A stretch of 64,000 bases of DNA, taken from positions 868,106-932,105 of the forward strand of contig VXBM01000231.1 in the NCBI GenBank assembly GCA_013400155.1, written 5' to 3'. Shown here piece after piece: positions 1 through 61,762 of the stretch. Source of the DNA: Helopsaltes ochotensis. Its lineage: Eukaryota; Chordata; Aves; Passeriformes; Locustellidae. Numbering within the stretch: position 1 is the stretch's first letter; each line of letters begins with the position of its first letter. The position numbers and the translations under genes were made by a program. The notes under the pieces were generated by a model. The model was given only the letters and a program-made list of their open reading frames with translations. It was not told the DNA's origin and did not search any database.

Positions 1-35471
<35,471 letters not shown>

Positions 35472-37754
35472 CTGCAAAAAAACATAGTATGTAAGAAATA
35501 CTTAATTTCTAACATCTGCCACTCCTTCTCAACCACCTTCTGCTATTACAAAGCTCCACACCAACTTAATTAACTAAATTAGGTCACATGTAGCTTTAGA
35601 ATCTTTCTCAGATACAGAATGGGTTCACTGCCTTTAAACAAAACTCCACTAAGATTTAGGTTGCGATAAAAATAATAAAACATTACAGTAAGTGAATTAT
35701 AACTCACATTCTGAAAGAGAAATCTGCAATACAGAATGTGCATTTATTTGAAGAGGTATGTTGCCAGGACAACTATACTTCAATGAGAACATTAAACAGC
35801 TACTTTCTTCTTTCAAAGGTAGCTTTGTATTTTCACACATGTACTTTGAAAATGATTTCGAAATTAAGTCTCTGAACAAAAAAGAAAATCTCTTGACAGA
35901 ACAAAAAGCCAAGCCATGGGAAGCACTCAGGCATTAGCACAGCCAGTGCATCAGAGATGATGTAATTGCTGGGGATGCAGACAGCCCTGCTGCAATGCAG
36001 TGATTTCAGTGCAGAAGGTTACTCCCTGTTAGGGGACACACTCTGACTGGACACATTATAGTAGACTCTGTCCTGCTCTGATTTTGTTCAGCCCTTAGGA
36101 GATACAGCCTCAGGCTGTCACATTTGTGGCCCCAAGCACCAGAAGCCTGGTCACTGAACAATACAGCACTCGAGACCACAGGAACCCGTACGAGAGCAGC
36201 TGGCAGGCTGGGGAGCTGGTGATACCAGAGAGCAGCTTTCATTATGCAAAAATAAGGCTTCTGTTTTATCCTACTTGTAATCGATAATCTACTTCGTGCT
36301 ATATAGTCCATGGAAAGATTCAATAATAACAATAATGTCAGAGCTCTCCATATGCTGCTGTTAAGTTTGAACAATTTGGCTGTCATACCTAAAATCCACT
36401 CTTCCCATGTAACTGCTCTTAAACCAGAAGACATGGACAGAAATGGCCTCTGTGCATCATAAATTAGTATTTGACTTTTAAAACACGTAGTGAGTCTCTC
36501 AATTTCTTTTTATGCATACATATATAACAATACCTATGCCATGAGCCTGGAGATAACAGATCACCATTATCTTTATTACTTCCAACCTGAACTAGGGATA
36601 ACCATTCTCATGGTCCAGGCATAGCAAAAATACAGGAATCATCTGCATTAGTATGAAATGATTCTCTTTAAATCTTATTGACCAATGCTTCATGAATTCA
36701 TAAAGACAGCCATTGTTTTTTTCTCTTCGACAAAATTAACCCTACTGAAAAAGAACTCTCAAACTTTGGAAGGGGAAAGAGGAGGATAATCTGGAAATGG
36801 GCAAAAAATAAACAATGACGGGGTATTTTTAAGCAACATCTTAAGCTTACAACAAACAGACAGTGAATGAAAGAACCTTCTTCATGTTTCTCTCTCTGTG
36901 CAGCAACTGCAGGGCATATATCAGGATGTTAAACTGTCTCTGTTGACATGTTAAATAATGCAATATGAAATATGACTTTATTAGGACTTGATACATACAG
37001 GAACGGAAGCACCAGCACACTAGGAGTAGTGATCCAGAAGCTTAATGGTAAAATTTTGCAAGCTCACGCTGGCGGGCAGGTAGCCATTTACACACTGCAG
37101 GGGCTTGTTTAATAGTAAAAGCCTGCATTATTGATGAAACCTAGCTGTATTTTGCCACTGGTCATTAGGCTGCATTCTGTGACTGTAAGAGCCTATTTAG
37201 CAACATATTTGTTGACAAATCATCTTCAAAATAAATAGTCAGTTACAGCAACATATGAGGAACAAAGACACTCAAGCCAGAGTCTCAGCTTAGCTGCAGT
37301 ATTTCATGCAGCATTTTATGCGGTTCCTAGCGCAAGCAGCACGGCCATCAGGCTTTGATAACTAAACAAAGGCACGGCAAGATCCACATCACAGTTTGTC
37401 AACTACGGGAACTCCTTAATCAACCAAGGAACGACGCTTTTTACAGGTCGATTCTGGGTTGGAGGTATTTTTTTTCCCTTTATGCGGAGTTTTGGCGCTC
37501 TTGCTCTGTTTCAGAGCGGCTATCTGCCTCGCCCTGGAGGTGACTTCCCGAGCAGCCGGGCTGCCGCAGGAACGGTGCCACGGCCGACCGATGAGGCACT
37601 TTCGGTGCCTTTTCAATCAGGACCGGCCGCAGACGCAGCACGCCCGGATTTGCGCCCACAGCCAGCCCGCAGCCCCGCCGCGCATCCGCCTGGGTCCCGG
37701 ACCGCGGAACAAAGACGGCGGGGGAGGCCGGGCAGGGCGGCGGCGGCCAGCGGG
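35472..37754 (-). other. DYNC1H1 intron 1 (visible part)
   Basis: Stretch between exon 2 and the gap. AT-rich from 36430 to about 37300, then GC- and CpG-rich from about 37480. The minus-strand 142-codon ORF at 36006-36434 shows no family I recognise and is probably chance. No exon 1 end with a donor is visible before the gap. Confidence 0.7.
37480..37754. promoter_or_regulatory. CpG-island flank of the DYNC1H1 promoter and exon 1
   Basis: CpG density rises sharply here (runs such as ccccgccgcgcatccgcc and ggcggcggcggccagcggg) and continues into the gap. A CpG island at exon 1 is expected for this housekeeping gene. The start site itself is not visible. Confidence 0.65.
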
Positions 37755-38454
37755 NNNNNNNNNNNNNNNNNNNNNNNNNNNNNNNNNNNNNNNNNNNNNN
37801 NNNNNNNNNNNNNNNNNNNNNNNNNNNNNNNNNNNNNNNNNNNNNNNNNNNNNNNNNNNNNNNNNNNNNNNNNNNNNNNNNNNNNNNNNNNNNNNNNNNN
37901 NNNNNNNNNNNNNNNNNNNNNNNNNNNNNNNNNNNNNNNNNNNNNNNNNNNNNNNNNNNNNNNNNNNNNNNNNNNNNNNNNNNNNNNNNNNNNNNNNNNN
38001 NNNNNNNNNNNNNNNNNNNNNNNNNNNNNNNNNNNNNNNNNNNNNNNNNNNNNNNNNNNNNNNNNNNNNNNNNNNNNNNNNNNNNNNNNNNNNNNNNNNN
38101 NNNNNNNNNNNNNNNNNNNNNNNNNNNNNNNNNNNNNNNNNNNNNNNNNNNNNNNNNNNNNNNNNNNNNNNNNNNNNNNNNNNNNNNNNNNNNNNNNNNN
38201 NNNNNNNNNNNNNNNNNNNNNNNNNNNNNNNNNNNNNNNNNNNNNNNNNNNNNNNNNNNNNNNNNNNNNNNNNNNNNNNNNNNNNNNNNNNNNNNNNNNN
38301 NNNNNNNNNNNNNNNNNNNNNNNNNNNNNNNNNNNNNNNNNNNNNNNNNNNNNNNNNNNNNNNNNNNNNNNNNNNNNNNNNNNNNNNNNNNNNNNNNNNN
38401 NNNNNNNNNNNNNNNNNNNNNNNNNNNNNNNNNNNNNNNNNNNNNNNNNNNNNN
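37755..38454. other. Assembly gap of 700 N, presumed to contain DYNC1H1 exon 1 and core promoter
   Basis: Exactly 700 N. It is bounded on the left by CpG-rich DNA and on the right by a CR1 fragment. Exon 1 (about 85 codons in human) is found on neither side, so it most likely lies here. The length may be an estimate. ORFs running through the N are artefacts. Confidence 0.85.
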
Positions 38455-38757
38455 CCGATTCGTACGATCATGGAGCGGTTTAACTTGGGAGAGACCTTAA
38501 AAATCACCTGGTTCCAGCACGCCTGCCGTGGGCAGCAACAGCTTCTACTAGACCAGGCGGCTCAGGGCCCCATCCAACATGGCCTAGAGCGCTGTCAGGG
38601 ATGGGCATCCACAGCTTCTCTGGGCAACCCGTTCCACCGCTTCGCCATCCTCAGTGTGAAGAACTTCCTCCTAATAGTTGATCTAAATCTACTCCCTTTC
38701 AGTTTAAATCCATCCCCCCCTTGTTCTGTCACTATATGTTCTTGTAAAAAGCTGCTT
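38455..38757 (-). mobile_element. CR1 LINE 3' end fragment, minus strand
   Basis: Reverse complement of the CR1 3' region: near the gap gagaccttaaaaatcacctg, then gggatgggcatccacagctt, ctctgggcaacccgttccac and gaacttcctcctaatag. The CR1 3' end points into the gap; the 5' side is truncated near 38757. Confidence 0.9.
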
Positions 38758-41700
38758 TCAGATACAGAAGGGTTCCCCGCAGGAAACCTTTCCACGAAGG
38801 TTTTATCAGAGTGGTTTATTCTGGAAGGAGAGGGCGGGATGTGAGCGGAAAGTTGAAGACAACAGCCTCCCCTCCAGTGCCCTGGCAGCAGCACCCGGGA
38901 GAGATGTGCTCTGCTGCCTTCTTACCCGGAAGATAAAGCAGGCCTGAGGCTCATTTGTCCAAGGAAAAATAATGTTTATTTCATGTGAAAAATTAACCCA
39001 GAAGTCATAAGGTCAGGTGGCAAAAATAACATATTCCTGTGAAGAAAGCAGCAGGCCAACTGCAAGGCTTCTTCAGTGAAGTATCTCCACTGCTTTACAC
39101 ACCCAGCCCAGTCAGCCAGCTGCACTAATTACAGTTTAATGAATCCAGCACCCAAACCATGAATCCCAGTCTTTTGTGAGGCTACTTCCCAAAAGCAAAG
39201 GACATAAAAGGAGACAGGGACAAAGAGTACATCAGTGAGAAAGGGGATTTTAACTAAAAATGAAAGAATTTAAGAACTGAATTTAAAAGAATTCCTAAAC
39301 ATCTGTAACAGCTGCCACATCCCAATGTATGTTTGACTGATTGAGGTATTAGATGAGTTTAACTCACTGCTGCTGAGATAGACAATCCCGTTCCTCCTTG
39401 CCCAAACTAGTTCCTGGGTCCCGGTTGCCATTTGAGGGTGTCTGGGAGAGGGGAGGGGGCAGTGAAGTTCCAAAGCAACTCCACTGGTTCCCCAGAAGTA
39501 CACTAGGGATGGTGGGTGGCTCACAGACTGAAACTCCAGTTTTTCTCATATGGAAGTAGGAAAGGGAATGTTGTCCCCAAAAGAAAAGCAAATCAACCAT
39601 ATGGAAGTGCGTCCGAACCTTCCATGCATTTCCTCAAGAGATAAACAGGGAAATGCAGAGAGACCCCCAGGCCCAGGATCTGTTCAGATGTACTGCCCAA
39701 GAAGTAAGGAAGCTGGGGTGGAATATCCTACCTGGCAAAGGAAGACCTGATATGTAAGCCTCTACATAAGTGTAACTCAGCATTAAAGTGTGTATGTCCA
39801 GCCATGACACTAGAAATTTGGAAAGCCCACCCACATATCCCAGCTCCTCAATTTCCACCAAGGGAAAAGGCATGCCATGCTTGAGCAGGCTCCTAAAGCA
39901 TTTATGAGTCCAGTTTAACTTTAAAAAACACAGATTTCTTAAGTAGTAAAAATACCAAACATTATTGTCTGGAAGAAAAATTATTTGTTCAGCAACTAAG
40001 TTTCAGCACCAAAACTAACAGAGGTGATTGTTTTTTTATGAATCAAACCTATTTATCCCATTCCCCTCCCCAAGGTAATTTTTTTGGTGAAGAAAAAGTG
40101 GTAGATACTTCTCTGAATACTCTGTTCATAGAATGGTTACTGAGATAGCATTTAATACAACACTCACCTATTTCAATTTTCCAAAGTCTAGTTTGCTCAC
40201 ACCTTATAATTCTTTTACATGCAGGTTCTTTCAGGATTGTGTTTCACATGAAAAAAAGTGCTAACTTTGCATCGCTGTCTGAATTCCACCAAGGCTCTCC
40301 TGTATCTGGTCTTGGCTGACAGTTTTTCCATGCGGGGAGAATTGGTTACTCCTTATGTCCACATAGTAAGCACCAGTACAGGCCCAAAGCCCACACGTTA
40401 AATTAACATACTGGAAGTGGAGATGTTCATTAAAGGGTGTTGATAATATTCCTAAGCCATCTAGATACATCTCAAGCGTAACTTGGCATCTCTCTGGAGG
40501 TGAGCTCAAGCAATGATTCCAAGTACTGGCACACTCCTTCTTCTGGAGCAGTCATCATCTGCTGTGCCAAACATCACAGAACTTTTGTAGCTTACAAAGC
40601 AAGATGCAGTATCTCACTGCAGTAAAACTGTTACCAGAAAAAAAAAATCAAGTAAGGAAAATAAGGCAGTAGAAGAAAGCAGGACAGGGATAGGAAATAA
40701 ATATTCAAGTAAATATTTATATATATTGCTGCTGACTGGCAGAAAAAGTAGGGTCAAAATCCCTCAAGTCTCATCTTACTGTAGGTTTTAAAATTGGAAA
40801 TGCTCCATTTTCAGCAAGTCTTGAATTCTGGTATCTAAGTGTTAGGCTACTTGCAACTGTAAGTGTAGGTAGAGACTTTGTATTCCTTTAATCACTTCAG
40901 CCTTATCTACTATGCTAAGGGGAGCAGGAGGAAGAAGCAAATTAAGTTAAAGGAAATTGAAGCAGAGACAAATTAATTTTTTACACAAGTTCTTTTCTGC
41001 AGTCAAAGCCTACAGAGAGAAAAGGCTTTACTTGTTTAATCAGAGTGAAAAATAATTTGCCTTGATCTGGTTCTAGTTAATGATGGACATCCTTTTGCTG
41101 GGCTTTCTTACAAGTATGAGAGGCCACTGAAATCAGCCATCCAAAGGGCAAGATTGCCAGTATGACACATTTCCCATATAATTTAACTAAAGACATGTAT
41201 TTCAGAGTATCATAATGAGACTAGGACTTGTCAAGATACAAGAGCTACTACTCCTAGCAAATACAATACAATGCATGTAGAAAGAAAATATTTTTTGTAA
41301 GTTATAAAAGAAAACTTCAGGGGGGGGAGGGGGGGGAAAGGATTTTCTGTAGATTTAATTTGGTAGTATTTGGGACCAAAAACAAAGGAAAAAAACCCAA
41401 AAAGTAACCATTTGAGAAAATCACCTCCTTTCCCATCTCTAATCCTCTTGCATCTGCAGCGAGTGTACTAAGAAAATTACTACAACAAGGTCTTCATGCT
41501 ATCATGAACCCTCTCAGTGTGGTTTTTTGGATCACCAAAATGCCTAAAATAGCTCAAGGCAATTATGTGACTTCCCTCTCCCCTCCTCACCACAGTGTCA
41601 CTGCTTTGGAACCTTCCCGTGTGTGTGCAGACCTCTCTGGGGCGGGAATGATCGCAGTCCCTGCGTGCCTGGCTCCTGGGAGAGCCGGCTGCAGCCGTGC

Positions 41701-43254
41701 TGCCCTTCAGCGAGGTGAGGAAGGCATAAAGCACTGCCTGCTTGTAGCTCCACGGTAAACTCTCCCTTGGGAATTTGTTCATACAAAATGTTTAACTACA
41801 TCAAAGTTTTATTTGATAAAGTAAAGACAGCTCAAGCTAAGTCTCCTCATAGAAAAGAAACTATAATCCAGGGAGACAGTGATATAGCAATTAGAATGGC
41901 ATTTCTTAATTAGCTATACACAGCCAGAGTCTTCACAATCACTGGATACAGTAAGGACAAGATCCAAGGGGCAGAAGTGCTCCGCTTTTAGGTGGGTGGG
42001 CTGTAAAGGGATCCAGAACACTGGGATAACCTGAAATCACAGCTATCTCCTGTAAAGACGTTCGTGAGGTGCAAAAAGCAAATGAACACGTCTCCAAACA
42101 CAAGCAGTATGTGCTACACTAGCACCCTCCTTTCCGATTCCGATTCCAAGCCAAACCATGAAAGCAATGCCAAAAAAGGCTGCTGGTCAAAGCCCCCGAA
42201 ACTAATTCTCTTAGAGGGAAAGGATTAAAGGTCATCTCCTGAACAAGCTGGCAACTCACTAAAAATGTCAATGCTGACAGCATTTTAAAACATTGTATTT
42301 TGACATGTATTTAACCCTGATTTCCAAAAGTTAATAACTGGATCCTCTGTTGTTTCAGTATCTTGTTTTTCATTCATGACTTGATGTGTTTACTACTGAG
42401 CTCCTGCAGAAAACTGTTTCTTTCATGACACAAAGACCTAACTTGTAACTCAAATCTTACATTTTTAACTCAAGCCAGTAGTCAGCTTCATCCCAGGCTC
42501 AACCCCCCCAACTCCCCTTCCAAATCCTCCAGTTACTGAATGTCAGCTTTATGTGAGGAATTTCCCTAGTTCTTTTGAAAATTTTTACCAATTGCAGAGT
42601 GAAGACAATTCTTACTGCAGACTTCAGTTCTTCCCTATCTCCTTGCCACCTGATTATGTATCAAGTACCACAATATAATCCGAGATTTGATGGCTGCTTT
42701 ACTTTTTGCTACTTTCTGTCAGTACAGAAATGTTACAGGGGAAAATACTATGCTATGAAAGATGCATTTTTTGTATTTGTAGATTGGAGTATTACAATTT
42801 TTAGTACTGACTGCTGTTCTACAGGTAAAGTCTCCTTTTTCTACTGAATATCAGTTATTCCTGCTTTATTTTTTTTACCTAATGGCCTTTCCAAAATCTA
42901 TTTTTTTGCTTTTGTGAAATTTATGAAGTCAATTTGTACAGATGATTCTGCTAACAGTGATAATCTGAATACATTCCCAAACACTTTGTGTTAAACTTAG
43001 TTTCATGATGAGCAAGTAAAATTCACATGTTCTTTATTTGTCCATATAATACACCTTTTTTTTTAAAGTTTTAAAATTAGATAAAAGCATATTAAATGGC
43101 AGGTGTATGAAGTTCTTCAGAAACAATGCCAGAACAAAAAATTGAATTACAAAATGTTAAAAAATATGTAGGTACATTTGAACTTAACATTCCACTAACA
43201 TATAATGTTACAGATATTGTCTAATGAAAAATAATTGTGCCACTTACCTATTTT
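38758..43254. other. Intergenic region between DYNC1H1 and PPP2R5C
   Basis: About 4.5 kb without a supported gene. It holds ordinary AT-rich DNA, a GC-rich patch at about 41571-41760 and a G-rich tract at 41320-41336. Short ORFs at 39270-39873, 40261-40509 and 41480-41786 have no recognisable product or splice context. Confidence 0.6.
41320..41336 (+). repeat. G-rich tract, G8-A-G8
   Basis: Two runs of eight G separated by one A. Such a tract could form a G-quadruplex and is often prone to length error in assembly. Confidence 0.9.
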
Positions 43255-43272
43255 TGCTGTTTCTAGGAACCT

Positions 43273-43278
43273 TTTATT
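43273..43278 (-). terminator. Candidate PPP2R5C polyadenylation signal AATAAA
   Basis: Minus-strand AGAATAAAAGG followed by GT-rich sequence (GGTAAGTGGC) about 25-35 bases downstream. Chosen among several hexamers; moderate to low certainty. Confidence 0.4.
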
Positions 43279-45186
43279 CTGTACATAGGACAATTCTGTA
43301 CAAAATATGAAGTCTACATTTTTATTACTTATTACCATAAAACAAGGTACAATGTATGTACAATATTAAAATGAAGCCATACTAAAGCCACACTAAAAAG
43401 ACACTTGTAATATTACTTTTGACATTCCTGATGTACAGGTGTAATTTTGGAAAATGGGGGCAGGTATCAGACAGAACTTTATGAAGAACAACAGTCACCA
43501 AAATTCTACTTTTAACTTTTCTTTTTATTTTGGATGTATTAGTTTTAGAATTGTTTAGTACAAGATTATACGAAATATATAAATATTGAGAACAAACATG
43601 CTAAACCATTAGTGGTGATAAGATTTTGGAATATTGCCTAAGCAAATGTTCAGTGGCCCAAAATTTCAAATATGCCGTTATAGAGAACTTGAAGCTTCTA
43701 AATTACCACAATGCTTCCCTTTTTGGTGAGTGTTTATCTTCAATAAAGAATAAAAATAAAATCTAGACAGTGAAAGATGTTCTTATACGTTGAGTATCAC
43801 ACAATCAATCAAACACTGATATACAGTTGGGTTTTTTTTCCCCCCCCTTGGATAACATAAGAATAATTCCTTTCAGCAATCTCTTGCACAGACATACTGA
43901 ACACCCAAAATCAAAGGTAACTGATAATCTACCAGCTAAAGATGGAAGTTCAAACAATGGTATATCAAAATACATAGACGTTGCTTTACACAATTAAAAA
44001 AGCACCCTTTTTCCCTCAAAAGTAGAAGGCATCTTTAAACTGTTTTCATATAGTTTATCCTAATGGTAAAGCATTTTCTTTTTCAAGTTTTACAGGAAAT
44101 GTTTTCAGACACAGTGGACATTCCACTTAAAGGTTGGGTTGGTCTTTAAATTTAGTTGTTGTAGGCCAATGTTTACCGCTCACAATTTTCTTCCAATAGA
44201 CAATGTAACAAATATTGGAAATTGAATGTTAAATGCAACCAACAAACAGCAGGCACTACATCTGCACAAGGTTACTATGAATGTCTGCTTTGAGCAATAT
44301 TTCCTTTTTATGGATGCAGGAGATGTTATACTTCCTTAAAAAGTAAAACAAAACTATTTTTAAAGAAGCCACATTTTTTATCTCTTTATGCATCAAGACA
44401 TTAAACATTAAGTTATATCATGTTACTGCCAGAGACAAAAGAAACTAATCACCCATTTAGAATAGCAGAACACATTTCAAACAGCTTGTAAAGCAGGATA
44501 AGTAAGTCAAAATACTGGCCACCCTGAGAGAAATCAAATATTGAAGACAAAGCACTATATTTTTAAAGAGATTTTCCTCCCGTGCTTTTCCATCTACAAC
44601 AAAAAGCTCATTACATGCAAGTAATCTTGTGGAATATATAGCAGCATTTGAAGATCATCAGCAACTCAGATGCATTTTCAGTTCACTTGTGAGGTGTATT
44701 TGCAGCACATGTGCTCTTTACAACAACAACAAAAATATTTTCACGGTAAAATTATGGTCACTATCTCCTCAGCTCTCAGACTCATTTAAAAAGAAGCAGA
44801 ATGGAACTCAAGAGTCTGTTCTTTTTTTTTTCTTTTCTTTTTTTAAAATTTTAATAAGCTTATGATGTTGTGTTCATCTTTCAGATAAAAACTGATGCAA
44901 CTGAAATCACACACAGTATCTGCCACAGAATATTGAACTCCTAGAGCCCAAGAAAAATGCTGAGTATTAAAAGCTCAGATAAGGGAGAAAACAGTGAAAG
45001 AGTTATTTTATTGACTTGAAAAAACTTAAAATGAAATTTTATATTCAGTCTATTCCCAGTCATAGTAAACAAATTTTCATTTTAGGAAAAATTCTTCTAC
45101 CAGTTCATATCAGGAATACTGGTGCCATATTATACACTAAAGACTGGAAGATATGGCTTTAAATCTACATAAAGTATTAGGATGTG

Positions 45187-45210
45187 GTATATATAGATAT
45201 ATATATATCT
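45187..45210. repeat. TA-dinucleotide repeat in PPP2R5C 3' UTR
   Basis: Interrupted (TA)n, about 24 bp, of the type tatatatagatatatatata. Confidence 0.85.
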
Positions 45211-45822
45211 TTACCCTAAGTAAAAGAGAAATGAATTTACAGAATTCTTAGAAAGGAATGATGACTGAGGATTGTCATGAATGTTACCAGTTTGTTAAGC
45301 CATGTTTTATAATATGAAAGAATAATTGTATTTTCAAAACTGCTGGTATATAACAAGACAGCAATAATGTTGAAACAACTGTAAAGCTGAGAAATCCTAG
45401 AAAAAGTTTAATACTTATATTTGAAATAATTTTATTTTTGAAAATACACGTTTATCATTAGTACCAACTATTGGTCATTCACTTATTTCGATGGAAAGAT
45501 TTTATAGAACGCTTTTCTCAAATATGACTATAAAAACTGCATGTTATCAGCTAGTTGGTACTATGACACCTCCAGGAAATTGTGTCCACTTGATTATGGT
45601 CAACCCAATATTCTGCAAATGGAACTGGGTAATTTACCATTGTTTGAACTACTAATCTTGAGCTGCATACTCTATTAAGTTATTGCCTACAGAAATGGGT
45701 TGAAGAAAGCTTTGACTTTGTGTGTAACTGATTGGTATGGCACAAAAAATTAAGTTCTACTGTAGAACTGAGTCCAGAAAAAAAAAAACTTTCCCTCCAA
45801 AATAATATTTCACTGTAATAGT

Positions 45823-61762
<15,940 letters not shown>

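Larger units (their letters stand above)
43255..45822 (-). other. PPP2R5C: PPP2R5C 3' UTR (predicted)
   Basis: About 2.6 kb of AT-rich sequence with no long ORF directly after the stop codon. The end is inferred from AATAAA hexamers on the minus strand at 43273-43278 and 43321-43326 (plus-strand tttatt). Other hexamers further left (near 43033 and 42864) could give a longer transcript. Confidence 0.5.

Noticed and set aside
36006..36434. 142-codon minus-strand ORF in DYNC1H1 intron 1
   Set aside because: No domain or homology I recognise and no splice context for joining exon 1 or 2; likely chance.
37459..38844. Long ORFs across the gap on both strands
   Set aside because: They are open only because N bases contain no stop codons; the right end is CR1 sequence.
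43730..43760. AATAAA-like cluster on the plus strand (caataaagaataaaaataaa)
   Set aside because: No plus-strand gene ends here; within the AT-rich 3' UTR it is expected by chance.
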